Below, piece by piece: positions 44,028 through 52,075 of a stretch of DNA of 64,000 nt. How positions within the stretch are numbered: the first letter of the stretch is position 1; every line of letters begins with the position of its first letter. Made by a program: the position numbers and the translations under genes. The notes beneath the pieces are model-generated. The model saw only the letters and a program-made list of their open reading frames with translations, did not search any database and had not been told where the DNA came from. The DNA is from Dehalococcoidia bacterium (GTDB lineage Bacteria; Chloroflexota; Dehalococcoidia; Tepidiformales; Tepidiformaceae). The DNA lies in the NCBI GenBank assembly GCA_003104995.1, contig PQAO01000012.1, positions 1-64,000 on the forward strand, in the 5' to 3' direction.

Positions 44028-44962
44028 CAGGAGAGCTCGGCGAGGGACTGGTGGAGGAGGATGGCGAGGTGTTCCCAGGTGTACCAGGGCTCGGAGCCCC
44101 CGTTGAACAGCCGCCAGCCGTGGTAGATGACTCCGAGCTGGAAGAGCCAGAACGCCCTGAAGAAGGCGAGCCCCGTGAGCGGCGTTCCGGACGCGGCTGC
44201 ATAGGCCCGGGCAAAGGGCATGGCATCGGTCGGCCCGAACGGCGCGCCCTTCAGGTGGGAGAGTGCGAGCAGCTGACCGATATCGGAGCGGGGATCGGAG
44301 AGGCGCGCTTGCTCCCAGTCGACGACGGAGACGACCGCGCCGTGGCGGAAGAGGTAGTTGAAGACGTTGATGTCGCCCTGGCAGAGGGCGATTCGGCCGT
44401 CGGCCGGGACGGCGTTCCGGAGGGTGTCGAGGGCTTCGGTGAGAAGCGGCTGGGTGTCGCAGTTGAAGCCGGGCATGCGGGCGGCGACGGTGTCGATCTC
44501 GCTGTGGATCGCGGCCGCAACGGTTTTGGGAACACCGAGGAAGCCAAGGCCGACCGAGCGCCAGTTGAGGGCGTGGATGCGCACGACCATCTCCGTAAAG
44601 GCGGCGAAGCTGGCGTCGGGGGCGACACCCATGTGCGGAGCATTCACCCAGGCCATGACGATGAACGGAGCGCCCAGGGGATCGCGGGATGGTTCGGAGG
44701 CGAGTAGCTGGGGGACCGGGATCTCCGAGCGGGCGAGCGACTGCAGGACCCGGCCTTCGCGGACAACATCGTAAGGCTCGAAGATGCCGCGTTCGCGCTG
44801 GAGGCGGAGGCAGATGTGGCGGGCGCCGCTGGACAGCAGTTCGACGCGGCAGGTGATGTTCGAGGCGCCGCCATCCACCGGGACGATGGAGCCAACGCGT
44901 GCGTCTTCGAAGCCGGGGAGCCGGTTGAGCCAGGGTTCGAAGTCAGCCGGGAGCGGGATCAC
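44027..44962 (-). CDS. APH-fold phosphotransferase family protein (paralogue)
   Basis: The 311-residue protein has the same fold: GGASNITCRVEL, LCQGDINVFNYLF and VVDWEQARLSDPRSD. The catalytic HGD is QGD, as in some functional members; Asp and Asn are kept. It overlaps its neighbour by one base. GACAAT lies 6 nt upstream of the GTG and comes from a heptanucleotide repeat unit (44968-45002), so the gene may be leaderless. Confidence 0.82.
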   Translation of the reverse strand: MIPLPADFEPWLNRLPGFEDARVGSIVPVDGGASNITCRVELLSSGARHICLRLQRERGIFEPYDVVREGRVLQSLARSEIPVPQLLASEPSRDPLGAPFIVMAWVNAPHMGVAPDASFAAFTEMVVRIHALNWRSVGLGFLGVPKTVAAAIHSEIDTVAARMPGFNCDTQPLLTEALDTLRNAVPADGRIALCQGDINVFNYLFRHGAVVSVVDWEQARLSDPRSDIGQLLALSHLKGAPFGPTDAMPFARAYAAASGTPLTGLAFFRAFWLFQLGVIYHGWRLFNGGSEPWYTWEHLAILLHQSLAELS

Positions 44963-44967
44963 GCCAA

Positions 44968-45002
44968 GATTGTCGATTGGCGATGGGAGATTGTCGATCA
45001 GC
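44968..45002. repeat. Degenerate heptanucleotide repeats supplying a -10 box
   Basis: Five 7-bp units run from 44968: GATTGTC, GATTGGC, GATGGGA, GATTGTC, GATCAGC. The reverse complement of the first gives GACAAT, placed as a -10 hexamer 6 nt from the GTG of the APH-fold gene. The last unit overlaps the stop region of the 112-residue gene. Confidence 0.65.
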
Positions 45003-45336
45003 GGCCGGAGAAGAGGAGCTCGATGGCCCTGCGGACGCCGTCCGTGCCGAAGCCGGAGATGACTCCCCGGCAGGCGGCGGCCACCGGCGAGCCGGACTCG
45101 CCGTCCCAGGCGGCGGCACGAACCTCAATGCAAGAGGCAGGGTGGGCGGCGATGGCGGCGGCGAGCGGGGGAAGGTCTTCGGGGGCGAGGCCATCGGTGC
45201 TGATAACAGCCGGGAGGGTCGTCGCTTTCAACGCAACCACGGCATCGACGACGGTCTCGTAGGGGACCAGTACCGAGCCCGGGGGCTGCGCACCGGGGTG
45301 GAGGCTGCGGTGAACCAGGACGAGGACGTCAGTCAC
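44998..45336 (-). CDS. Conserved-looking protein of 112 residues, unknown
   Basis: The protein begins MTDVLVLVHRSLHPGAQPPGSVLVPYETVVDAVV and contains alternating hydrophobic strands with a CIEVRAAAW segment, suggesting a small alpha/beta fold. It overlaps the stop of the fused CoA-transferase gene by 4 nt, so it is co-translated with it. Family not recognised; an accessory role for the CoA-transferase is possible. Confidence 0.6.
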   Translation of the reverse strand: MTDVLVLVHRSLHPGAQPPGSVLVPYETVVDAVVALKATTLPAVISTDGLAPEDLPPLAAAIAAHPASCIEVRAAAWDGESGSPVAAACRGVISGFGTDGVRRAIELLFSGR

Positions 45337-47741
45337 AACGCTGGCCCCGCTGCATAGATGGGGTGATCGCCGGTGATGCCCTGTTCGTAGAGGGCTGCAA
45401 CTTCCGCTTCGGAGAGCCCGGCGACAGTGGAGAACACGGTGGCATTGTGCTCGCCAAAGGTGGGGGCCGCCATGCGGATCGAGGCGGGGGTCTTGTCGAA
45501 GCGCCAGGCGTGGCCGGGGAAGTGGTGGGTGCCGGCAACCCTGTGGCGGACTGGCACGAAGTAGCCGCGGTCGTTCAGGTGGTTATCGGTGAAGAGTTCC
45601 CAGTTCATCATCACGGGGGCGGCGGGGATGCCTGCGCGTTGGAGTTCCCCGGCAGCGGAGAGATGATTGCGGGTCTTCAGCCACTCGCAGAGCGCGCCGT
45701 CCGTGGGTTCGCCCGCGATTGCAGCGAGGCGATCGAGGTCGGCCTCGTCGCGGCAGGTGACGGCCAGCCAGCAATCGCTTCCCGCGGTTGGATAGACACC
45801 CTGGAGGACCCATCCGTGGCCCCATTGCGAGCCGGCAGGGACCGGCACCTCGCCCGTTACGGTGTACTGGAGGAAGTGCTGGGAGAGAAACGGTTCGACG
45901 GCTTCGAGGAGGGCCATTTCGATCCATTGGCCGCGGCCTGTCCGGCGGCGGGCGTGGAGGGCTGCCAGCATGGCGACCGTGCCGTGATTCCCGGTCACGG
46001 GGTCGGCGTAGAAGCTGCCGGTGCCGAAGAACCGGGTGTCGTCGTAGCCGAGGAGGCTGGCGAGGCCGCTCGCGGTTTCGATGTTGCTGCCGTAGGCAGA
46101 GTAGTTACGCTCCGGGCCGGAGGAGCCGTAACCGGACATGGAGCACATCACGATGCCAGGGTTCGCCTCGGCGAGCACCGGATAATCGAGGCCCAGGTTG
46201 GCCATGACGCGAGCGGCGTTGTTTTCGAGGACGGCATCGGCGTTGCGGACCAGTTCGAGGAAGACCTCGCGGCCGCGGGGTTTCGCGAGGTCGAGGGCGA
46301 TGCCGCGCTTGTTGCGGTTGAGCTTGTTGAAGTAGCCGCTGCGGTGGAAGAAGTCCGGCCAGACATCATCGACCGGGTAGATGAGGGCGCGGGTAGCGGG
46401 CTTGGTCTGGAGCTCGACCTTAATGACGTCGGCGCCGAGGTCGCCGAAGTGGCGGCCGGCGATGGGCCCGGCCCAGTTCGCCGTCATTTCGATAAGGCGG
46501 AGGCCGGCGAGGGGGCCCTGGTTGCGGGTTGCGGGGTGCGAGTTACGGGTTTCGAGAGGCGCGCTGCGCGGCGGGAGCCCTGAGATTCGGGGGGCGAGTT
46601 GTGATTCGGAGGTGGGAGCGGTGGGCCACGGGTAGGTGGGGGAGAGCACGATGGCGGTGTGCTCACCGAGCTTCGGTGCGGGATGCCGGGTGGCACAGGG
46701 GGTGGCGGTGAGCCGGTAAGGGAAGCCCGGCGCGACGAACGTCCGGCCCCCGGCGTCGACGGTACCGAACCAGTCGCGAGCGGCGAGCTGTTCACTCGCG
46801 GCAACGTCGGCCATGGTGTTGACGGGAGAGACGGCGATCCGGAGTTCCTGGCAGGCGTGGTAGACCTCCTGCTTCGTGCGGGTTGCGCACCAATCGCCAA
46901 AGGCGCCGAAGACCTCCATGAAGCGGGCCGCCCAGTTGCGCGGCATGAAGAACGACTCGTCCTCGAGGAGGTCGAAGCGCTCCATGAGGACGAAAAGGTC
47001 GGGGTAGGCGGCGAGGTTGAACATGTAAACCCAGCCATCGCTGCAGCGGGCGTAAAGACTGCCGGTGCGCTTCTGGACGTGGCCGGCGTGGGTCCACATG
47101 GTGGTGAGCCAGGCGTGGTCGTTGAGGCAGGCTTCCTGGTGGGAAAGCTCGACGCGCTGCCCTTCGCCGGTCTCGCGGGCATGCCAGAGTCCGGCGAGGG
47201 CAGCGACACCAGCGTGGAGCCCGGCGTGAAACTCGGCCTGGAAACCGGGGAGGGAGAGGGGTTCACGGGCCGGGTCGCCGGCGAAGTAGAAGAAGCCGCT
47301 GGTGGCCCATTCGGTGAAGGGGGTCGCCAGCCAGCCGGCCTTTTCGCCGGAGCGGCCGTACGGCGAAACCGAGAGGATGACCGCCCGAGGAGCGAGTGCT
47401 ACGGCCCGGGCTTCGAACTCGTCGGCTTCGGCTCCGCGGAGTGAATGGATGACGATGTCAGCGTGGTGCAGGAGGCGGCCGAACTCGGGTGAGCCGGGCT
47501 CGGCCTGGACGCCGAGCTTGTTTGCGTTGAGGTAGTTGAAGAAAACGCTCTCGCCGTTGAAGACGGGGGGCGCGGCGCGGAGGGGGTCGCCGGCGCGAGG
47601 CTCGAACTTGATCACACGGGCGCCGAGATCGGCGAGAAGCTTGCCGCAGTAGGGACCGGCGACGCCGGTCGCGAATTCAAGGACGACGACATCGTCGAGC
47701 GCGGAGAGGGGCACATCGGGGCCGGAGGACATGGGGAGCAT
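45333..47741 (-). CDS. Tandem (two-domain) CaiB/BaiF CoA-transferase
   Basis: The ~802-residue protein holds two family III CoA-transferase domains. Domain 1 (about 12-390) has VVVLEFATGVAGPYCGKLLADLGARVIKFEP; domain 2 (about 430-800) has LRLIEMTANWAGPIAGRHFGDLGADVIKVEL and KRGIALDLAKPRGREVFLELV. Family III enzymes normally dimerise; the fusion supplies both halves. The linker includes a stretch encoded by 7-bp DNA repeats. No Shine-Dalgarno precedes the ATG at 47741 or that at 47732. Substrate unknown. Confidence 0.85.
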   Translation of the reverse strand: MLPMSSGPDVPLSALDDVVVLEFATGVAGPYCGKLLADLGARVIKFEPRAGDPLRAAPPVFNGESVFFNYLNANKLGVQAEPGSPEFGRLLHHADIVIHSLRGAEADEFEARAVALAPRAVILSVSPYGRSGEKAGWLATPFTEWATSGFFYFAGDPAREPLSLPGFQAEFHAGLHAGVAALAGLWHARETGEGQRVELSHQEACLNDHAWLTTMWTHAGHVQKRTGSLYARCSDGWVYMFNLAAYPDLFVLMERFDLLEDESFFMPRNWAARFMEVFGAFGDWCATRTKQEVYHACQELRIAVSPVNTMADVAASEQLAARDWFGTVDAGGRTFVAPGFPYRLTATPCATRHPAPKLGEHTAIVLSPTYPWPTAPTSESQLAPRISGLPPRSAPLETRNSHPATRNQGPLAGLRLIEMTANWAGPIAGRHFGDLGADVIKVELQTKPATRALIYPVDDVWPDFFHRSGYFNKLNRNKRGIALDLAKPRGREVFLELVRNADAVLENNAARVMANLGLDYPVLAEANPGIVMCSMSGYGSSGPERNYSAYGSNIETASGLASLLGYDDTRFFGTGSFYADPVTGNHGTVAMLAALHARRRTGRGQWIEMALLEAVEPFLSQHFLQYTVTGEVPVPAGSQWGHGWVLQGVYPTAGSDCWLAVTCRDEADLDRLAAIAGEPTDGALCEWLKTRNHLSAAGELQRAGIPAAPVMMNWELFTDNHLNDRGYFVPVRHRVAGTHHFPGHAWRFDKTPASIRMAAPTFGEHNATVFSTVAGLSEAEVAALYEQGITGDHPIYAAGPAL
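46521..46555. repeat. Heptanucleotide repeat inside a coding linker
   Basis: GTTGCGG, GTTGCGG, GGTGCGA, GTTACGG, GTTTCGA: five 7-bp units inside the fused CoA-transferase gene. They encode the interdomain linker (LETRNSHPATRNQ). The frame stays open across the tract. Confidence 0.7.
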
Positions 47742-47837
47742 CGTACCGTCGGAGGAGTTGTGTGACCACGGGAGGCCGGGTTTGACCGGCGGGAGCACTG
47801 ACTGCAGGATGCGTGGACACCACGCCCCGCAGGTCCC

Positions 47838-49127
47838 GTGTCCGAACCTGACCAACCCCGGCATGACCCGCTGGCCGCGCTCCGCCAGCCGAACTACGCG
47901 CTGTTCGCGGGGGGGCGGCTTTCGTCGGCGATCGCGATGACGCTGCTGAACGCGGCGATCGCATGGCAGGTGTACGAGATTTCGGGTTCGGCGTTCCAAC
48001 TGGGGATGCTGGGCCTGGCGCGGTTCTTTCCTTCGCTGGGGATGAGCCTCGTGGGCGGGGCAGTGGCCGATAGCCACGACCGCAAGAAGATCGTGCTGCT
48101 CGCCCAGTTCGTGCCGCTGGCGTGCTCGGCAACGTTGTACTTCGCAACGACCCGGGACCTTACCGAACTCCCGTTGTTCTACGGCCTGGTGTTGATGCTC
48201 GCGCTGGCGGCGGCGTTCGAGAACCCGGCCCGGCAGGCACTGGTACCGCAGGTCGTCTCGCGCGAGGCCTTCCCGAACGCGATCGTCGTGAACTCGACGA
48301 TCCAGTCGCTGGGGTTCGTCACCGGGCCAGCGCTAGGCGGGCTGCTCATCGGCTTTTCGGGGGTGGATACGGCGTACCTCGCGCATATGACGCTGATGGC
48401 GGCGTCGATCGCCGCGGTAGCGCTGCTCCGGCCGCGAGCGGTGGAAGGGGCGCGGCGGGCGGTGAGCTTCGACGCGATCAAGGAGGGGGTGTCGTTCGTC
48501 CGCCACCGGCAGGTGCTGCTCGGGGCGATGACGCTGGACATGTTCGCGGTGATCTTCGGCGGTGCGCAGGCGCTGCTGCCGATCTACGCGAAGGACATCC
48601 TGGAGGTCGGGCCAAAGGGGTACGGGGTGCTTTCAGCGTCGCTGGAGGCAGGGGCGTTGGTGATGGCCGTAGCGCTGGTGGTGCTGCCGCCGGTGCGCCG
48701 GGCGGGGCGGGCGTTGCTGGTGACGGTGGCACTGTTCGGGATTGGGACGATCGTGTTCGGGCTATCGCGGAACTTCTACCTTTCGGTGGCCGTGTACATG
48801 TTCATCGGGATGGCGGACCAGGTGAGCGTGGTGCTGCGGCAAACGACCGTGCAGCTGAGCACGCCGGACGAGTTACGGGGCCGGGTGAGCAGCGTGAACA
48901 TGCTCTTCATCGGGGCATCGAACCAGCTTGGGGCGGTGGAGTCGGGGCTGGTGGCGGCCGTGACCAGCGCAACGTTCGCGGTGGTGACCGGCGGCATGGG
49001 CTGCCTGGCGGTAGTGGGGATGGTGTGGGCGAAGCTGCCGGAGCTGCGGCGCTACGAAGTACGGGCAGTGGCAATCGCGAGCGGAGAGAAACCGGCGGCG
49101 GAGGTCCCGGCGGCCGGGGGATCGTAG
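47838..49127 (+). CDS. MFS transporter (EntS/DHA3-like)
   Basis: The 429-residue protein has about 12 hydrophobic segments. It begins LRQPNYALFAGGRLSSAIAMTLLNAAIAWQVYE, typical of DHA3/EntS-type exporters, with motif A-like GGAVADSHDRKKIVLL and PARQALVPQVVSREAFPNAI. Likely an efflux carrier; substrate unknown. It diverges from the fused CoA-transferase gene. Confidence 0.9.
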   Translation: MSEPDQPRHDPLAALRQPNYALFAGGRLSSAIAMTLLNAAIAWQVYEISGSAFQLGMLGLARFFPSLGMSLVGGAVADSHDRKKIVLLAQFVPLACSATLYFATTRDLTELPLFYGLVLMLALAAAFENPARQALVPQVVSREAFPNAIVVNSTIQSLGFVTGPALGGLLIGFSGVDTAYLAHMTLMAASIAAVALLRPRAVEGARRAVSFDAIKEGVSFVRHRQVLLGAMTLDMFAVIFGGAQALLPIYAKDILEVGPKGYGVLSASLEAGALVMAVALVVLPPVRRAGRALLVTVALFGIGTIVFGLSRNFYLSVAVYMFIGMADQVSVVLRQTTVQLSTPDELRGRVSSVNMLFIGASNQLGAVESGLVAAVTSATFAVVTGGMGCLAVVGMVWAKLPELRRYEVRAVAIASGEKPAAEVPAAGGS

Positions 49128-49173
49128 AACGCACCGGTGCCCGCAGGGCGGACCGGGGCGCACAATAAGCGGG

Positions 49174-49578
49174 ATGGACGAGATCGACGGCATTCTCGCG
49201 CGGTATGAGCAGGAGTTGCTGTACTTCGAGTACACGAAAGACGAGCTTGAGCCCCTGATGGAGGACCTGTTGGGCGCGCTGGACGCCTATTTCAGCAACC
49301 GGGACGACCCGCAGGTGCTGGAAGGTGCGAAGACATTGCGGCTCCAATACGTGATGCGGCTGGCGGAGCTTCGGCCGCTGGTCGAGGCGTGGGCGAGTAT
49401 TCGCGGGTCGAACGACCTGGCGTGGGAGGCGGCGGACGCCATGAACGACACCCAGGCCGCGCGGTTACAGGCGCTGGCCAGACGGGAAGCCGCACTCGGC
49501 GCGGGGAGAGACCGGTTCGACGAACTGCAGGACCGGACCCGATCGCTCCTGCTGGTTTTCGAGGAAGCAACGGAGTGA
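49174..49578 (+). CDS. Helical protein of 134 residues, unknown
   Basis: Nearly all-helical, charged sequence (DEIDGILARYEQELLYFEYTKDELEPLMEDLLGALDAYF ... ARREAALGAGRDRFDELQDR), probably a coiled coil. CACAAT lies 7 nt before the ATG with no Shine-Dalgarno, suggesting a leaderless message independent of the MFS gene. It is convergent with the enoyl-CoA hydratase gene. No family recognised. Confidence 0.65.
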   Translation: MDEIDGILARYEQELLYFEYTKDELEPLMEDLLGALDAYFSNRDDPQVLEGAKTLRLQYVMRLAELRPLVEAWASIRGSNDLAWEAADAMNDTQAARLQALARREAALGAGRDRFDELQDRTRSLLLVFEEATE

Positions 49579-49582
49579 GCGC

Positions 49583-50380
49583 CTACGTGCCGGTGTAGCG
49601 GGCGGGGCGCTTTTCGATAAAGGCCGAACGCTGTTCGCGGGCGTCGTTGGCGGCCTTGCGGCAAATCTCGATGGAGCGGATTTCGTAGCGGAGCTGGTCT
49701 TCGAAGCCGTTATCGAGGCTGCGCTGGATTGCTCGTTTCGACATCATGGCGGCGAGGGGCGGATGGGCGGCGATCTGGGCGGCTGTTTCCTGGGCTGAGG
49801 CCACGAGACCGGAGTGTGAGACGACGCGCTGGAGCAGGCCCATGCGGAGGGCTTCTTCAGCCTCGACGTTGCGGCTGGTGAGGATCATGTCCAGGGCATT
49901 GCCTGTGCCGACGATGCGGGGGAGAAAGTAGGTCATGCCCGCATCGGGCGACAGGTTGCGTTCGATGAAGACGGTCCGGAAGCGGGTGTTCTCGCTCCCG
50001 ATGCGGATATCGCAGGCGAGCGCGAGGGACATGCCTGCGCCGGCGGCCACACCGTTGACGGCGGCGATGCTCGGCTTGTCGATGCCGTAGACGGCGCGGG
50101 CCTGGCGGCCGACCCAGCTGTCCTCGTCCATGCGTTGCTGCCAGGTGGGCGGTGCCACATCGGTGGGGACGGGCCCGCCGACGTCGGCGCCGGAGCAGAA
50201 GCCGCGACCGGCGCCGGTCCAGACAATGGCGCGAATGCCATCGTTGTGCTTGACCTCGTGGCAGACGTCGAGGATCTCCTGCTGGAGGTTGCGATTGAGG
50301 GCGTTGAGTTTCTCTGGGCGGTTGAGGGTGACGGTGGCCACCTCCCCGGTAACGTCGAAGAGCAGGTCGGAATAGGACAT
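49583..50380 (-). CDS. Enoyl-CoA hydratase/isomerase family protein
   Basis: The 265-residue crotonase-fold protein has VTLNRPEKLNALN, WTGAGRGFCSGAD forming one oxyanion-hole element, and IDKPSIAAVNGVAAGAGMSLALACDIRI. SPDAGMTYFLPRIVG follows, with Asp at the position of the second catalytic Glu of crotonase, so it may be an isomerase or use another mechanism. CAGGAG lies 7 nt upstream of the ATG. It belongs to the acyl-CoA gene group of this region. Confidence 0.9.
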   Translation of the reverse strand: MSYSDLLFDVTGEVATVTLNRPEKLNALNRNLQQEILDVCHEVKHNDGIRAIVWTGAGRGFCSGADVGGPVPTDVAPPTWQQRMDEDSWVGRQARAVYGIDKPSIAAVNGVAAGAGMSLALACDIRIGSENTRFRTVFIERNLSPDAGMTYFLPRIVGTGNALDMILTSRNVEAEEALRMGLLQRVVSHSGLVASAQETAAQIAAHPPLAAMMSKRAIQRSLDNGFEDQLRYEIRSIEICRKAANDAREQRSAFIEKRPARYTGT

Positions 50381-50464
50381 GGCGGCACTCCTGCGCGTGG
50401 TTGGTGGCGGAAGTCAACACGACTCGGCGGGCGTTGTCCAATGCGGACGCCTATACTGTCCGGA

Positions 50465-51094
50465 ATGAGCAGCATTGAACCGATCGAGGGGACTGTTTCC
50501 CTGCTGGTGATTTCCGACTTCGTCTGACCGTGGTGTTATGTCGGCCTCGTTGAGGTCGAACGGCTGCGGAAGGAGTACGACGTAGAGGTGCGGCACGCGC
50601 CGTACTTGCTCGACGCCTCGACCCCGCCCGAGGGCAAGGCGCGGCGGCCGATGACGCGGCCCGAGGACCCGCCGACGGAGATGGAGCTGCGGGCGGAGAG
50701 TCTCGGGATCAAGTTCACGCGGGGGCGGACGTGGACTTCGAACACGTTGCTGGCCCACCAGGGCGGCGAATTCGCCTTCGAGCACGGCCGGGACTGGGAG
50801 TACACGAAGGCGATGTTCAAGGCGTACTTCGAGGACCTGGAGGACATCGGGACGGTCGACGCGGTGGTGGCGGTTGGCGAATCGGCCGGGCTCAACCCGG
50901 TGGAACTCCGGGAGGCCCTGGAACAAGGCACGTACCGCGAGCGCGTCACCGAAGGGATCCAGTGGACGCGAGAGATCGGAGTCAGCGGCGTGCCAACGTA
51001 TGTGTTCGCGGAGAAGTACGCGATCGTGGGCGCCCAGGACTACAACGTCTTCGAGTCGATCATCCAGCGGCTGGGAAAGACGCCCAGGGTCTGA
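50465..51094 (+). CDS. FrnE/DsbA-like thiol oxidoreductase, predicted selenoprotein (UPWC)
   Basis: Reading from the ATG at 50465 gives MSSIEPIEGTVSLLVISDFV, an in-frame TGA (50525-50527) as codon 21, then PWCYVGLVEVERLRKEY and an open frame to 51094: 209 residues counting U21. DsbA/FrnE proteins have D-x-x-C-P-W-C here, so the TGA replaces exactly the nucleophilic Cys and C24 is the resolving Cys. Further family marks are HAPYLLDASTPPEG, GVSGVPTYVF (cis-Pro P177) and the terminal IVGAQDYNVF. A SECIS-like hairpin follows the TGA directly. TATACT lies 7 nt before the ATG, so the message is probably leaderless. Selenocysteine insertion genes are not in the window. Alternative: a TGC/TGT-to-TGA nonsense mutation in a dying gene. 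Confidence 0.8.
50528..50563 (+). promoter_or_regulatory. Bacterial SECIS-like element
   Basis: Directly after the TGA, CCGT (50528-50531) pairs with ACGG (50560-50563). A 9-nt bulge on the 5' side follows, then an 8-bp upper stem TCGGCCTC/GAGGTCGA (one G-U) with a GTT apical loop whose first base is G (50549). The loop G lies 21 nt beyond the TGA. Small loop, leading G and spacing all match the bacterial SECIS recognised by SelB. Confidence 0.75.
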
Positions 51095-51110
51095 ACGCCG
51101 GCCGCGGCAG

Positions 51111-51971
51111 CTACTCGAACTCAGGGGTCTTGTAGAACGGGAAGAGGTCGGGGAGCTCCGTGCTGACGCTCCCCGCGAATCTCGGGGCGCGCTTTTCGAG
51201 GAAGGCGGCGACACCCTCTTTGACGTCGGCGGTGCCGCCCATGACGAGGATGCCGCGCGAATCGGCCATGTGCGCGTGCATCGGGTGGTCCGCGACGAGG
51301 CCGCGCCACATCAGCTGGCGGCAGAGGGCAACGGAGACGGGCGCCGTGTTGTCGGCGATCTCGCGGGCGAGGGCGTTCGCGGCCGGGAGAAGGTCGTCGT
51401 GCGCGTGGACGCTGCGGACGAGGCCCCCCGCCAGGGCCTCCTGGGCGGTGAAGACGCGGCCGGTCGAGACCCACTCCATGGCCTGGGAAATGCCGACGAC
51501 GCGGGGGAGAAACCACGAGCTGCATGCCTCCGGGACGATCCCTCGGCGGGCGAAGACGAAGCCCATGCGGGCGTTTTCACTGGCGAGGCGGACATCCATG
51601 GCGAGGGTCATGGTGATGCCAACGCCGACTGCAGGGCCATTGATCGCCGCGATGATGGGTTTCTTCAGTTCGAAGAAGCGGAGGGTTACCATGCCGCCGC
51701 CATCGCGGTAGTCGCGGATGTCAGTCGAGCGGCCACGGGAGGTGGCATCGAAGGTGGCAGGTCCGCCCGAGAGGTCGGCGCCGGCGCAGAAGCCACGCCC
51801 ACGGCCGGTGACGATGATGACACGAACGTTGTCGTCAGCGTCGGCGCGGTCGCAGGCGTCGATGAGCTCATTTTGCATGGTGGCGGTGAAGGCGTTGAGC
51901 TGTTCGGGGCGGTCGAGGGTGATGGTGAGGACGCCGTCGGCAACGTCGTAGCTGATCTGTTCGTAGGCCAT
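51111..51971 (-). CDS. Enoyl-CoA hydratase/isomerase family protein
   Basis: The 286-residue crotonase-fold protein has ITLDRPEQLNAF, VTGRGRGFCAGAD and LKKPIIAAINGPAVGVGITMTLAMDVRL, then GIVPEACSSWFLPRVVG with Glu in the second catalytic region. A short insert (TSRGRSTDIRDYRDGGGMV) follows the oxyanion segment, as in several actinobacterial hydratases. GACAAT lies 7 nt before the ATG within GATTGTC-type units; no Shine-Dalgarno. It is convergent with the selenoprotein gene, 16 nt apart. Confidence 0.88.
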   Translation of the reverse strand: MAYEQISYDVADGVLTITLDRPEQLNAFTATMQNELIDACDRADADDNVRVIIVTGRGRGFCAGADLSGGPATFDATSRGRSTDIRDYRDGGGMVTLRFFELKKPIIAAINGPAVGVGITMTLAMDVRLASENARMGFVFARRGIVPEACSSWFLPRVVGISQAMEWVSTGRVFTAQEALAGGLVRSVHAHDDLLPAANALAREIADNTAPVSVALCRQLMWRGLVADHPMHAHMADSRGILVMGGTADVKEGVAAFLEKRAPRFAGSVSTELPDLFPFYKTPEFE

Positions 51972-52075
51972 GCGGCGGATTGTCGATGGCCGTGGGGCGC
52001 TTGTCGAACCCTCCTGGCGACGGGCGGGGCGCGTGGTATGGTTCGCATAACACCCACTGGTCGCGGAGGGCAACC

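Noticed and set aside
43062-44962. Antibiotic (aminoglycoside) resistance genes
   Set aside because: The kinase loops HGDPNPGN and QGDINVFN with the acyl-CoA gene context fit the general APH-fold family, not a known resistance enzyme.
50465-51094. Plain pseudogene caused by a nonsense mutation
   Set aside because: TGA is one base from a Cys codon so this cannot be fully excluded, but the rest of the gene is intact and a SECIS-like hairpin follows immediately; kept as the alternative.
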